Shown: piece by piece, positions 8,996 to 17,011 of the stretch | Position numbering within the stretch: the first letter of the stretch is position 1 | How the letters are laid out: every line of letters begins with the position of its first letter | Source of the DNA: an uncultured Faecalibacterium sp. | GTDB taxonomy: Bacteria; Bacillota; Clostridia; Oscillospirales; Ruminococcaceae | Direction of reading: 5' to 3' | Length of the DNA stretch: 40,624 nt | Assembly: GCA_934525325.1 (NCBI GenBank) | Contig: CAKSZE010000008.1 | Location: 1 to 40,624, forward strand | Notes under the pieces: generated by a model | What the model saw: the letters and a program-made list of their open reading frames with translations, nothing else | What the model was told of the DNA's origin: nothing | The model's database searches: none | Position numbers and translations under genes: made by a program

Positions 8996-9924
8996 TCTGC
9001 TTCCTTCCATGCGGTCAGCACCGCATCCAGCTGTTCCGGGGTCTCCACTGCGGTGCAGACCACCCCGGGCAGGGTCTTTTTCACAAAACCGCTCAGGGCG
9101 TTGCCGGGGCCGACTTCCAGAATGTGGTCCACGCCCAACTCGCCCAGACGGCGCAGGGTATCCTCCATGTAGACGCTGCTCTGCACCTGCTTTACCAGCA
9201 GCTGCGGGATGCTGTCCGTCTCGGCCTTTTCATGCCCCAGACAGTTGAACAGCACCGGGGTCTCCATAGCGCCGAAGCTTTCGCCCGCAAAGCGCTGTGC
9301 CAGCGCATCTCCTGCGGGAGCCATCAGCTTTGTGTGGAAGGGGCCGCTGACCTTCAGCGGGATGCAGCGGCGGGCACCGGCTTCCTTTGCCAGCGCAGCA
9401 GCCTGCTCCACAGCGGCTTTCTCGCCGCCGATGACCAGCTGCCCCGGGCAGTTGTAGTTGCAGATCTGCACACAGCCCGTCTCTGCCGCCTGTTCGCAGC
9501 AGGCAGACAGTTTTTCTCTGTCCAGCCCCAGCACGGCGGTCATGCCGCAGTCAAGGCCCTTTGCAGCTTCGGCCATGGCCTTGCCCCGGAAGGCGGTCAG
9601 CTCGATGGCCTGCTTTGCGGTGAACACCCCGGCTGCCTGCAGCGCGGAGTATTCGCCCAGCGAAAGCCCCGCCAGATAGGCGGGCTTTACGCCCTTTTCC
9701 GCCAGCACAGCGGTCACGCCGCAGGCAAAGGCCACCATGCAGGGCTGGGTATATTCGGTCTGGTTCAAAACGCCGTCCGGGTCCTCAAAGCAGACGCGGT
9801 GCAGGTCAAAATCCAGCGCTGCGCTGTCAAAGGCCGCCCGGAAGGCGGGAGATGCTTCGTAAAATTCCTTGCCCATGCCGGGGTGCTGCGCACCCTGACC
9901 GGCGTAAAGTACGGCAAGCTTCAT
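8992..9924 (-). CDS. fabD: Malonyl-CoA:ACP transacylase
   Basis: A 310-residue enzyme that loads malonyl from CoA to ACP. It begins LAVLYAGQGAQHPGMG, has nucleophile Ser88 in GLSLGEYSAL (Leu replaces the more usual His of GHSLG), the Arg in TAFRGKAM, and the His in SGPFHTKLM. Start chosen at ATG 9924 because it follows GGAGGCAGAATTT and overlaps the upstream stop as ATGA; the in-frame ATG at 9939 lacks an RBS. It sits between two ATGA overlaps, so its synthesis is probably coupled to both neighbours. Confidence 0.96.
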   Translation of the reverse strand: MKLAVLYAGQGAQHPGMGKEFYEASPAFRAAFDSAALDFDLHRVCFEDPDGVLNQTEYTQPCMVAFACGVTAVLAEKGVKPAYLAGLSLGEYSALQAAGVFTAKQAIELTAFRGKAMAEAAKGLDCGMTAVLGLDREKLSACCEQAAETGCVQICNYNCPGQLVIGGEKAAVEQAAALAKEAGARRCIPLKVSGPFHTKLMAPAGDALAQRFAGESFGAMETPVLFNCLGHEKAETDSIPQLLVKQVQSSVYMEDTLRRLGELGVDHILEVGPGNALSGFVKKTLPGVVCTAVETPEQLDAVLTAWKEAE

Positions 9925-10988
9925 AAATTCTGCCTCCATTCGGTCACAAGTTCGTCCATCAGCTCACGCACGGTGCGCATCCGGTCAAGCCGACCCACGT
10001 TTTCGCCGCAGAAGAAGAGCCCTTCCGCCACGTTGCCCTTCACCGCCTCGATGAGGGCGTGGGTGATGCAGTAGGGCACTGCGGCGGGGTCGCAGGTCTT
10101 GAGACACCGGGCGCAGTGCTTGGGCGGGAAGCGTTTGCCCTCCGCCAGCGCCTGCACCAGCGGGGTGTTCAGTGCGCGGCCGGGCATTCCCACCGGGCTG
10201 TGGATGATGCGCACATCCTCCGGCTTTGCCGCCAGCAGCACGTCCTTGTAGGTCTGGGAGGCGTCGCACTCGTAGGTAGGGATAAAGCGGGTGGCAAGCT
10301 GCACGCCCGCAGCGCCAAGCTTTGTAAAGTGTGCCATGTCGGCACCGGTGTACACCCCGCCCGCCACAAACACCGGGATGGCGTGGCCATATTGTTCCTC
10401 GTAGGGCTTTACCTCAGCCAGCACCCCGGGTAAAATTTCGTCCAAGGTCTGGCAGCGGTCGGCCAGCAGATCCTCCTCGGCAAAACCGAGATGCCCGCCC
10501 GCCTTGCAGCCCTCGATGACCACAAAATCGGCGGTGCGGTCAAAGCCCTTTGCCCAGCGGCGCAGGATGAGCTTTGCCGCCCGGGCGCTGGATACGATGG
10601 GCGCAATGGCCACCTCTTTGGTGCCCACGATGCCCGGCAGTTCCAGCGGCAGACCCGCACCGGAGACTACGGCATCCACCCCCGCCGCCACGGCGGTGCG
10701 GATGGCGTCGGCATAGTCCCGGGTGGCTACCATCGCGTTGATGGCTACCAGACCCATGCCCCCGGCAATGGCCTTGGCTTTTTGGATCTCTGCGGTCAGG
10801 GCGCGGTGGTTTGCTGCCGCCGGGTCGCGGGCAAAATCCGGTTCCCGGTAGCCTGCATCGGCGGTGGAGATGCACCCCATGCCGCCGCAGGCCGCTACCG
10901 CACCGGCCAGCCCGCCCAGCGAGACGCCCACGCCCATGCCGCCCTGCAAAATGGGCAGTTGCAGGGACTTGCCGCCAAGGGTCAGCAT
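9921..10988 (-). CDS. FabK/nitronate monooxygenase-family flavoenzyme with a four-Cys motif (FabX-like)
   Basis: A 355-residue FMN TIM-barrel protein beginning LPILQGGMGVGVS, with SGAGLPLELP, EGCKAGGHLG and the FMN phosphate region FVAGGVYTGADM. It is a distinct paralogue of the fabK gene next to it, longer by about 45 residues. The extra C-terminal part holds Cys292, Cys295, Cys299 and Cys307 (C-x2-C-x3-C-x7-C in HCARCLKTCDPAAVPYC), a pattern suited to an iron-sulfur cluster. Known: Helicobacter FabX is an FMN/[4Fe-4S] member of this superfamily that dehydrogenates and isomerises decanoyl-ACP to start unsaturated fatty acids. Inference: this gene has that role, or a related one, since no FabA, FabM or FabN is in the operon. 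Start ATG 10988 overlaps the fabK stop by 7 bases; an upstream in-frame start at 11030 lies inside fabK. Confidence 0.8.
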   Translation of the reverse strand: MLTLGGKSLQLPILQGGMGVGVSLGGLAGAVAACGGMGCISTADAGYREPDFARDPAAANHRALTAEIQKAKAIAGGMGLVAINAMVATRDYADAIRTAVAAGVDAVVSGAGLPLELPGIVGTKEVAIAPIVSSARAAKLILRRWAKGFDRTADFVVIEGCKAGGHLGFAEEDLLADRCQTLDEILPGVLAEVKPYEEQYGHAIPVFVAGGVYTGADMAHFTKLGAAGVQLATRFIPTYECDASQTYKDVLLAAKPEDVRIIHSPVGMPGRALNTPLVQALAEGKRFPPKHCARCLKTCDPAAVPYCITHALIEAVKGNVAEGLFFCGENVGRLDRMRTVRELMDELVTEWRQNL

Positions 10989-11917
10989 TCGGCGTTCAGC
11001 GCGGCAATGCGCTGCCTCCCGCCCTGCCACAGGTCGGCAAGGATGTCGGCCACGGGGCGCACCTCGTGCAGCATTCCGGCCACCTGACCGGCCATCAGGC
11101 TGCCGCTTACCGTGTCGCCCTCAAAGACGGCGCGGCGCAGGCTGCCCAGCGTGTATTTCTCCAGTTCCATCTTATCCGCGCCCGCCTTTTCCTGACGGAC
11201 ATACTCGCGGCTCATGCGGTTTTTCAGCACACGCACCGGTGCACCCACGGTGCGCCCGGTAACGATGGTGTCACTGTCCCCGGCCTTGAGCAGCGCGGCC
11301 TTGTAGTTAGGGTGGATGGGGCACTCTTCGCTTGCCAGCAGGCAGGTGCCCACCTGCACACCGCAGGCACCCAGCGCCAGTGCAGCCGCCAGCTGACGGC
11401 CATCTGCAATGCCGCCTGCGGCGATGACCGGCACGCTGACCGCGTCCACCACCTGCGGCACCAGTGCCATGGTGGTCATCTCGCCCACATGGCCGCCGCT
11501 CTCGGTGCCCTCGGCGATGACAGCGTCGATGCCCAGCGGTTCCAGATGCCGTGCCAGCACGGCAGCAGCCACCACCGGGATCACCTTGATGCCGGCAGCT
11601 TTCCACATGGGAACGTACTTGCCCGGGTTGCCTGCGCCGGTAGTGACCACGGCGACCTTTTCCTCCACCACGATCTGGGCAAACTCATCTGCCTGCGGGT
11701 GCATGAGCATAATGTTCACGCCAAAGGGCTTATCGGTCAGCTCCCGGCAGCGGCGGATGTTCTGGCGCAGGGTATCGGCATTCATGCCGCCCGCACCGAT
11801 GATGCCCAGTGCACCGGCGTTGGAACAGGCGGCGGCAAACTCGCCGGTGGCAATGTTGGCCATGCCGCCCTGAATGATGGGGTATTTCGTCCCCAGGATC
11901 TCGTTTAAAAGTTTCAT
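10982..11917 (-). CDS. fabK: Enoyl-ACP reductase II (FMN-dependent)
   Basis: A 311-residue FMN enzyme that reduces trans-2-enoyl-ACP and replaces FabI in many Firmicutes. Family features: YPIIQGGMANIA at the N-terminus, NAGALGIIGAG, DKPFGVNIMLM, VVTTGAGNP, the catalytic-His segment ESGGHVGEMTTM, IAAGGIADGR, and HPNYKAALLKAGD. These match pneumococcal FabK closely along the whole length. It lies 5 bases after fabH and overlaps the FabX-like gene by 7 bases. RBS AAAGGATAAAGACC. FabK enzymes are known to resist triclosan. Confidence 0.95.
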   Translation of the reverse strand: MKLLNEILGTKYPIIQGGMANIATGEFAAACSNAGALGIIGAGGMNADTLRQNIRRCRELTDKPFGVNIMLMHPQADEFAQIVVEEKVAVVTTGAGNPGKYVPMWKAAGIKVIPVVAAAVLARHLEPLGIDAVIAEGTESGGHVGEMTTMALVPQVVDAVSVPVIAAGGIADGRQLAAALALGACGVQVGTCLLASEECPIHPNYKAALLKAGDSDTIVTGRTVGAPVRVLKNRMSREYVRQEKAGADKMELEKYTLGSLRRAVFEGDTVSGSLMAGQVAGMLHEVRPVADILADLWQGGRQRIAALNAEC

Positions 11918-11922
11918 GGTCT

Positions 11923-12873
11923 TTATCCTTTATATTCCACGATCATGCCGCCCCAGGTCAGGCCGCCGCCGAAGCCGATGCAGGCAAGGGTCTGGCCGGG
12001 GAGCAGCTGGCCGCTTTCGGCCAGCTCGTTCAGCGCCACCGGGATGCTGGCAGCACTGGTGTTGCCGTGGCGGTCCATGTTTTTGTAGAACTTTGCACCG
12101 TCGGCGTGCAGCGCCTTGACGCAGTGGTCGATGATGCGGCTGTTGGCCTGATGGCAGACCACCCAGTCCAGCTCGTCCAGCGTAAGGCCGGTCTCGTCCA
12201 GCACAGTGTGCAGGCACCTCGGCAGGGCATCCACCGCAAAGCGGAACACTGCCCTGCCGTCCATGCTGATGGGCGCCGAGCCTGCGCGGCTGGGGCCGCC
12301 GGCATGGATGGCGGCATCGCCCCGGGCACCCAGCGTGATGGCAAAGGGCACGGTGGTGTCGGTCAGTTCAAACACCGCGGCACCGGCTCCATCGCCGAAC
12401 AGCACACAGGTGGAGCGGTCGGCGGGGTCCATCAGGCGGGAAAGTGCTTCCGTGCCGATGACCAGCGCGTACCGCCCGCCCAGCGTAGCCAGCAGACCGC
12501 GCGCCACCGCCGTGCCGTACAAAAAGCCGGAGCAGGCGGCGTTCACATCCAGTGCGGGGCGGTTTTCCGGCAGTGTCAGCGCCGCCTGCACCTGACAGGC
12601 CACGCTTGGGGTGGCGTCCGGCGCGGAAAGGGTGGCGCAGACGCAGCAGGCAATGTCTGCCGGGGCAAGGCCGCTGCGCTGCAGCGCCTGCTTTGCGGCG
12701 GCAATGGCCAGTGTGGCGGCGTTTTCGCCCTCGGTGCAGTAGTGCCGTGTGCGGATGCCGGTGCGGGTGGTGATCCACTCGTCGCTGGTATCCACGGTGC
12801 GGCTCAGCTCTTCGTTGGTGACCGTGCGGCCGGGCAAAGCCCCGCCGGTGGCGATCAGACGCAAACCCTTCAT
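11923..12873 (-). CDS. fabH: 3-oxoacyl-ACP synthase III (KAS III)
   Basis: A 316-residue initiating condensing enzyme that joins an acyl-CoA primer with malonyl-ACP. Catalytic Cys114 is in DVNAACSGFLYG, His in VCHQANSRIID, Asn in HGNTSAASIP, and the N-terminal SDEWITTRTGIRTRHY is typical. The open frame extends upstream over accA, but ATG 12873 is chosen because it overlaps the accA stop as ATGA and gives the normal length. Whether the primer is acetyl or branched cannot be read by eye. Confidence 0.97.
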   Translation of the reverse strand: MKGLRLIATGGALPGRTVTNEELSRTVDTSDEWITTRTGIRTRHYCTEGENAATLAIAAAKQALQRSGLAPADIACCVCATLSAPDATPSVACQVQAALTLPENRPALDVNAACSGFLYGTAVARGLLATLGGRYALVIGTEALSRLMDPADRSTCVLFGDGAGAAVFELTDTTVPFAITLGARGDAAIHAGGPSRAGSAPISMDGRAVFRFAVDALPRCLHTVLDETGLTLDELDWVVCHQANSRIIDHCVKALHADGAKFYKNMDRHGNTSAASIPVALNELAESGQLLPGQTLACIGFGGGLTWGGMIVEYKG

Positions 12874-13829
12874 GCTTTCCTCATTTCTCCGATCTGACGG
12901 AATTTCTGGTAGCGCTGCTCGGCCAGCTGACGGCCGTTCATGCGGGCAAGGCTGCGCAGCTGACGCTGCAATGCCTCGTCCAGATTGCCGAACAGTACCC
13001 CGTGGGCGCGCTGTGCGCCGCCCACCGGCTCCGGGATGATCTCCTCCACGATGCCGTCCTTGTACAGATCCTGCGCGGTCAGTTTCATGATCTCGCAGGC
13101 TTCGCCGCTGCGGGAGGAATCCTTCCACAGGATGCTGGCAAAGCCCTCGGGGCTCAGCACCGAGTAGACGGCGTTTTCCAGCATCAGGATGCGGTTTGCC
13201 ACACCCAGCGCCAGTGCGCCGCCGGAGGAGCCCTCGCCGGTGACCACTGCGATCACCGGCACGGTCAGGCCGCTCATCTCCATCAGGTTGCGGGCAATGG
13301 CTTCGCCCTGTCCGCGCTCCTCGGCATCCTTGCCGGGGTATGCGCCCGGGGTGTCGATGAAGGTGATGATGGGACGGTCAAATTTTTCGGCCTGCTTCAT
13401 CAGGCGCAGAGCCTTGCGGTAGCCCTCCGGCCCGGGCATACCAAAGTTGCAGCGCAGGTTCTCTTCCAGCGTGCTGCCCTTGCGGTGGCCGATGACCGTG
13501 ACCGGCTGGCCGTGGAACAGGGCCACACCGCCCAGAATGGCGGCATCTTCCTTGCACTGGCGGTCGCCGCACTGCTCAAAGAAGTCGGTGAAAAGTGCAT
13601 CCACGATCTCATCGATGTGGGGGCGCTCCGGGTGGCGCGCCAGAAAAACTCTTTCCTCTGCCGTCAGCGCCCCGCAGCCGGACAGCAAAGCGTCCTCCTG
13701 TGCGGAAAGCTCTGCCAGCTCGGCAGCGTGGTTGGTGATATCGGTCATGTTCTCGTCCGCCGGGTCGCCGCGCAGAGCGGCGATCTTTTCATCCAGCGGT
13801 GCGAGCTGTTGTAAGATGTCCTTGATCAT
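12870..13829 (-). CDS. accA: Acetyl-CoA carboxylase carboxyltransferase subunit alpha
   Basis: A 319-residue subunit of the carboxyltransferase that moves CO2 from carboxybiotin to acetyl-CoA, forming malonyl-CoA. It shows the N-terminal helical segment, RPHIDEIVDALFTDF, FGMPGPEGYRKALRLM, FIDTPGAYPG, EGSSGGALALGV and SVLSPEGFASILWKD, all conserved in AccA. RBS GGAGGGAGC before ATG 13829, 14 bases after accD. The biotin carrier and biotin carboxylase genes (accB, accC) are not in this operon, so the holoenzyme needs genes elsewhere. Confidence 0.97.
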   Translation of the reverse strand: MIKDILQQLAPLDEKIAALRGDPADENMTDITNHAAELAELSAQEDALLSGCGALTAEERVFLARHPERPHIDEIVDALFTDFFEQCGDRQCKEDAAILGGVALFHGQPVTVIGHRKGSTLEENLRCNFGMPGPEGYRKALRLMKQAEKFDRPIITFIDTPGAYPGKDAEERGQGEAIARNLMEMSGLTVPVIAVVTGEGSSGGALALGVANRILMLENAVYSVLSPEGFASILWKDSSRSGEACEIMKLTAQDLYKDGIVEEIIPEPVGGAQRAHGVLFGNLDEALQRQLRSLARMNGRQLAEQRYQKFRQIGEMRKA

Positions 13830-13843
13830 AAGGCGCTCCCTCC

Positions 13844-14701
13844 TCAGGCGTGCAGACGCAGCAGCTGCGCCAGTGTTTCGCGCATTTCGGTACGGGGCAC
13901 TACCTTGTCCACAAAGCCGTGCTCGTACTGGAACTCGCTGCGCTGGAAGCCTGCGGGCAGCTTTTCGCCGATGGTCTGTTCAATGACCCGGGGGCCCGCA
14001 AAACCGATCAGCGCCCCGGGCTCTGCCAGCATGATGTCGCCAAGGCTGGCAAAGCTGGCGGTCACGCCGCCGGTGGTGGGGTGGGTCAGCACACTGATGT
14101 ACAGCCCGCCCCGGGCGGAGAACCGCTCGATGGCAGCAGAGGTCTTTGCCATCTGCATCAGGCTGAAAATGCCTTCCTGCATCCGGGCGCCGCCGCTGGC
14201 CGAGAAAATGATCAGCGGCAGGTGCTTTGCGGCGGCGTGCTCCACGGCGCGGGTGATCTTTTCGCCCACGGTGGTGCTCATGCTGCCCATAAAGAACCGG
14301 CTGTCCAGCACCGCAGCCACCACCGGGGTGCCCTCGATGCGCCCCGTAGCGGTGATGACGGCTTCCTTCAGGCCGGTCTTGCCGGTCTGTGCTTCCAGCT
14401 TTTCCGGGTAGCCGGGAAACTGCAGCACATCCTGCGGTGCAAGGTCGGCATCCAGCTCCCGGAAGCTGCCCTTGTCAAGGACGAGGCTCAGGCGGTAGTA
14501 CCCGCCGATGGGCAGGTGCACCCCGCAGTTGGGGCAGACGTACTGCGCCTTGTTCCAGATCTGGCGGGTGGCGCGGCGTCCGCACTTTTTGCATTCCACG
14601 AACTGCGGGTCGTTCCACACGGCACCCGCATCCCGCCGGGCTTTCAGCTGGAAGGTGCGCTCCCGCATGCTGCCCGGCAGCAGGTCTTTGATACTGTTCA
14701 T
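13844..14701 (-). CDS. accD: Acetyl-CoA carboxylase carboxyltransferase subunit beta
   Basis: A 285-residue crotonase-fold subunit paired with AccA. An N-terminal zinc ribbon is visible as CKKCGRR and YVCPNCGVH (residues about 37-62). The catalytic region has ASGGARMQEGIFSLMQM, TTGGVTASFA and the FAGPRVIEQT oxyanion segment. It lies 21 bases after acpP with RBS GAGGCG. The length is normal for AccD. Confidence 0.97.
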   Translation of the reverse strand: MNSIKDLLPGSMRERTFQLKARRDAGAVWNDPQFVECKKCGRRATRQIWNKAQYVCPNCGVHLPIGGYYRLSLVLDKGSFRELDADLAPQDVLQFPGYPEKLEAQTGKTGLKEAVITATGRIEGTPVVAAVLDSRFFMGSMSTTVGEKITRAVEHAAAKHLPLIIFSASGGARMQEGIFSLMQMAKTSAAIERFSARGGLYISVLTHPTTGGVTASFASLGDIMLAEPGALIGFAGPRVIEQTIGEKLPAGFQRSEFQYEHGFVDKVVPRTEMRETLAQLLRLHA

Positions 14702-14722
14702 CGCGTTTCGCCTCGGTCAGCC

Positions 14723-14950
14723 TCAGACATGGGCATTGATGTAGTTGAAGATATCGCCCACGGTCTTGAGGGTTGCCAGCTCCTCATCGGGGATGGACAC
14801 GCCGCAAGCCTCTTCCAGTGCCATGTTCAGCTCCACAGCGTCCAGGCTGTCGGCTTCCAGATCCTCGGTCAGGCTGGCTTCCATGGTCACCTTGTCCTCA
14901 TCGCAGCTCAGGGTGTCGACAACGATCTTCTTCATTTCCTCGAAAGTCAT
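14723..14950 (-). CDS. acpP: Acyl carrier protein
   Basis: A 75-residue acidic four-helix protein that carries growing acyl chains on phosphopantetheine. The attachment Ser is in EADSLDAVEL. Start chosen at ATG 14950, after AAAGGAGAATACTACC; an in-frame ATG 24 bases upstream lies before the RBS and gives an unusual extension. It is the first gene of the fab operon, as often in Clostridia. Confidence 0.97.
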   Translation of the reverse strand: MTFEEMKKIVVDTLSCDEDKVTMEASLTEDLEADSLDAVELNMALEEACGVSIPDEELATLKTVGDIFNYINAHV

Positions 14951-15024
14951 GGTAGTATTCTCCTTTATGTTCACTGTTTGTGTTTAATTATTTACCTAAA
15001 AGTTGTGAGGTATCGAACACGACC

Positions 15025-15052
15025 ATTATAGCCAATTCGTCGGATAAGTCAA
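15025..15052 (-). promoter_or_regulatory. Promoter of the fatty acid operon
   Basis: On the minus strand: TTGACT (15047-15052), 16-base spacer, perfect TATAAT (15025-15030). The leader of about 70 bases contains an AT-rich stretch but no clear FapR or FabT operator, and no regulator gene precedes acpP. Confidence 0.75.
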
Positions 15053-15133
15053 TGGATTTAGTTAAAGATTTTTATCTTTTACAGTTTTGTCACAGTTTGC
15101 TTCCTTTTTATATAGGGGTCTCCCGCAGGGTGC

Positions 15134-15171
15134 AAAAAGGCCGCTGCACGGTACTTTGTGCAGCGGCCTTT
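15134..15171. terminator. Hairpin terminator, GGCCGCTGCAC type
   Basis: Perfect 14-base arms at 15136-15149 and 15158-15171, followed on the minus strand by TTTTT (15134-15138). It would stop any read-through from the mur genes into the fab operon. It forms the left end of the repeat that follows. Confidence 0.8.
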
Positions 15172-15182
15172 CCGGCAAATAA

Positions 15183-15447
15183 AACGATTTATAATGCGCT
15201 CCGCTTATCGGGTTGCGGCACCCAGCATCCGCATCGTGCCTTGGGCGGCACGCGCGTCTTGCTGTCCGCTGCCCCAACAACTCCTCCCTGTTTCCGCCGC
15301 TGGCGGCGGTCGTCGTCGTTGCACTTTGCGCATAAACAGCGGAATCATTATTTGATATTTCGCGTTTATCGCGCTCTGCGGAGCGCGATAAACGCTTTTT
15401 TCACGAGAGGGGCTGTGAAGATAAGCGGCAGTTTCCCGTTACGGCCC
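15183..15447. repeat. Modular intergenic repeat, family B, copy 1
   Basis: Modules shared with other gaps: ACGATTT and ATGCGCTCCGCT (15194-15205), TATCGGGTTGCGG-x-ACCCAGCA (15206-15227), CTGTTTCCGCCGCTGGCGG (to about 15322), GCATAAACAGCGGAAT (near 15330-15345), and a perfect 15-bp stem (arms 15362-15376 and 15381-15395, loop TGCG) followed by TTTTTTCACG. GTTTCCCGTTACG near 15431 recurs inverted at 40440. It fills the gap between the fab and mur operons; I see no gene in it. Confidence 0.7.
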
Positions 15448-15455
15448 TCCCAGTA

Positions 15456-15496
15456 AAAATGGGGGACAGGAAAGTCCGCAGACTCTCCTGTCCCCC
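15456..15496 (-). terminator. Intrinsic terminator of the mur operon
   Basis: Perfect 11-bp stem GGGGGACAGGA / TCCTGTCCCCC (15461-15471 and 15486-15496), with ATTTTT following on the minus strand, 13 bases after the murE stop. Confidence 0.85.
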
Positions 15497-15509
15497 GAAA
15501 TAATATTTC

Positions 15510-16988
15510 TTATTCCAGCCCGATCTGCTGGGCGTATTCCTCCAGCAGTTCCCGCTCAAGGAAGGGGGTCTTGACGCCCTCGCGGTCACGGTAGGTCTCG
15601 TGCCCCTTGCCGATGACGGCGATCAGGTCGCCCTCCTGTGCGTGATCCACTGCGTAGTGCAGCGCATCCAGACGGTCGGGGATCTCCACGAACTTTGCGT
15701 CCGGGTTGCCCTTGTTCATGCCCTCGCGGATGTCCGCGATGATATCCTCCACCTTTTCAAAGCGGTTGTTGTCCTCGGTGAGGATGGAGAAATCGGCCAT
15801 CTTGGCGCAGATCTCGCCCATGCCGTAGCGGCGCAGCTTGGAGCGGTTGCCGCCGCAGCCGAACACCACCACCAGACGGTGGGGCTTGTAGGCGCGCAGG
15901 GTGGTGAGCAGGCTCTCGGTGGACACCTCGTTATGGGCGTAGTCCAGCAGGATGGTGAACTTTTTGCTGATGGGCACCAGCTCCACACGTCCCTTCACCA
16001 CGCACTTGCCCAGACCGTCGTGGATGGCGGCATCCGGCAGACCCAGCACCTTGCCCACGGCCAGCGCAGCCAGCGCGTTGTACACGCTGAACTCGCCGGG
16101 CATATTCACCTTCACGTCCATCTCGTCCTTGCCGGTAACGTGGAAGGCAACGCCCAGAAAATCGTGGGTGCGCAGCAGCTCGTAGCCGCTGGCGCGGTAG
16201 TCGGCGGCTTCGCTGCGGCCATAGGTGACCAGCTTGCAGGTGTGGCCCTCCAGCAGGGCGGCGGTGTTCTCGTCATCAATGTTCACCACGCCCACGTCGC
16301 AGCGCTTGAACAGCTGTCCCTTCCAGCTGCGGTACTCCTCAAAGGTCTTGTGCTCACCGGGGCCGATATGATCCGGCGAAAGGTTGGTGAACACGCCCAC
16401 ATCGTAGTGCACGCCTGCCACGCGGTCCATCATCAGGCCCTGACTGGATACCTCCATCAGCGCGGTGTCGCAGCCGGCATCCAGAAACTCCCGGAAGGTC
16501 TTTTGCAGCTCGTAGCTTTCCGGGGTGGTGTTGGCGGTGTCCTTGTGGCGTCCCATATAGTAGATGCCGTTGGTGCCGATCATGCCCACCTTGCGGCCTG
16601 CGGCTTCCAGCACGCTTTTGATCATGTGGGTGGTGGTGGTCTTGCCCTTGGTGCCGGTGACGCCGATCATGGTCATCTGACGGGCAGGGTTGCCGAAGAG
16701 GTTGGCGCTCATCAGCGCCATGGCATAGCGGCTGCTCTCCACCTTGACCACGGTCACCCCGGGCATGGCAGAAAGGTCGATGTCGTGCTGGATGACCAGC
16801 GCGCTGACCCCCTTGGCGGCACAGTCGGCGGCAAACGCGTGGCTGTCCCGCTGGGTGCCCACGATGCACACGAACAAAAGCCCCGGGGCAGCCTTGCGGC
16901 TGTCGTAGATGATATCTGCGATCTCAGTATCCAGACTGCCCTGCACAAGGGTAAAGGGCACGCCTTCCATCAGTTGTTCCAGCTTCAT
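15510..16988 (-). CDS. murE: UDP-N-acetylmuramyl-tripeptide synthetase
   Basis: A 492-residue Mur ligase that adds the third amino acid to UDP-MurNAc-L-Ala-D-Glu. Domains: N-terminal UDP-binding (about 1-100), ATPase with GVTGTKGKTTTTHM (about 108), the NLSPDHIG segment with the dipeptide loop, and a C-terminal ligand domain with GCGGNRSKLRRYGMGEI and ILTEDNNRFEKVEDI. The DNxR Arg agrees with diaminopimelate use (usual motif DNPR), though Asn replaces Pro. RBS GGAGGAG before ATG 16988. It is the last gene of the mur-fts unit, 23 bases after ftsQ, an unusual place, because murE normally lies upstream of murF. Confidence 0.95.
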   Translation of the reverse strand: MKLEQLMEGVPFTLVQGSLDTEIADIIYDSRKAAPGLLFVCIVGTQRDSHAFAADCAAKGVSALVIQHDIDLSAMPGVTVVKVESSRYAMALMSANLFGNPARQMTMIGVTGTKGKTTTTHMIKSVLEAAGRKVGMIGTNGIYYMGRHKDTANTTPESYELQKTFREFLDAGCDTALMEVSSQGLMMDRVAGVHYDVGVFTNLSPDHIGPGEHKTFEEYRSWKGQLFKRCDVGVVNIDDENTAALLEGHTCKLVTYGRSEAADYRASGYELLRTHDFLGVAFHVTGKDEMDVKVNMPGEFSVYNALAALAVGKVLGLPDAAIHDGLGKCVVKGRVELVPISKKFTILLDYAHNEVSTESLLTTLRAYKPHRLVVVFGCGGNRSKLRRYGMGEICAKMADFSILTEDNNRFEKVEDIIADIREGMNKGNPDAKFVEIPDRLDALHYAVDHAQEGDLIAVIGKGHETYRDREGVKTPFLERELLEEYAQQIGLE

Positions 16989-17011
16989 ACAGTCTCCTCC
17001 ATAGAGCTTCT

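Noticed and set aside
6515..9172. Long open frame of 885 codons on the plus strand opposite fabZ-fabF-fabG
   Set aside because: It is antisense to three certain genes, has His/Gln/Gly-rich content typical of reversed GC-rich codons, and has no RBS or domain.
9655..9669. FabD motif GLSLG instead of GHSLG as a loss of function
   Set aside because: The nucleophile Ser88 and the catalytic His later in the protein are kept, and the Leu form is, as far as I recall, usual in clostridial FabD.
9921..11917. The two adjacent FabK-family genes as one frameshifted gene or a recent tandem duplication
   Set aside because: Each has a full N-terminal QGGM region and complete barrel motifs, and their sequences differ throughout. 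They are separate, old paralogues.
15183..15447. tRNA, CRISPR array or integron attC site in the repeat-rich gaps
   Set aside because: No tRNA cloverleaf with T-loop consensus, no regular spacer pattern, and no attC R'/R'' boxes or integrase. The hairpins differ in sequence and fit terminators and REP-like elements better.
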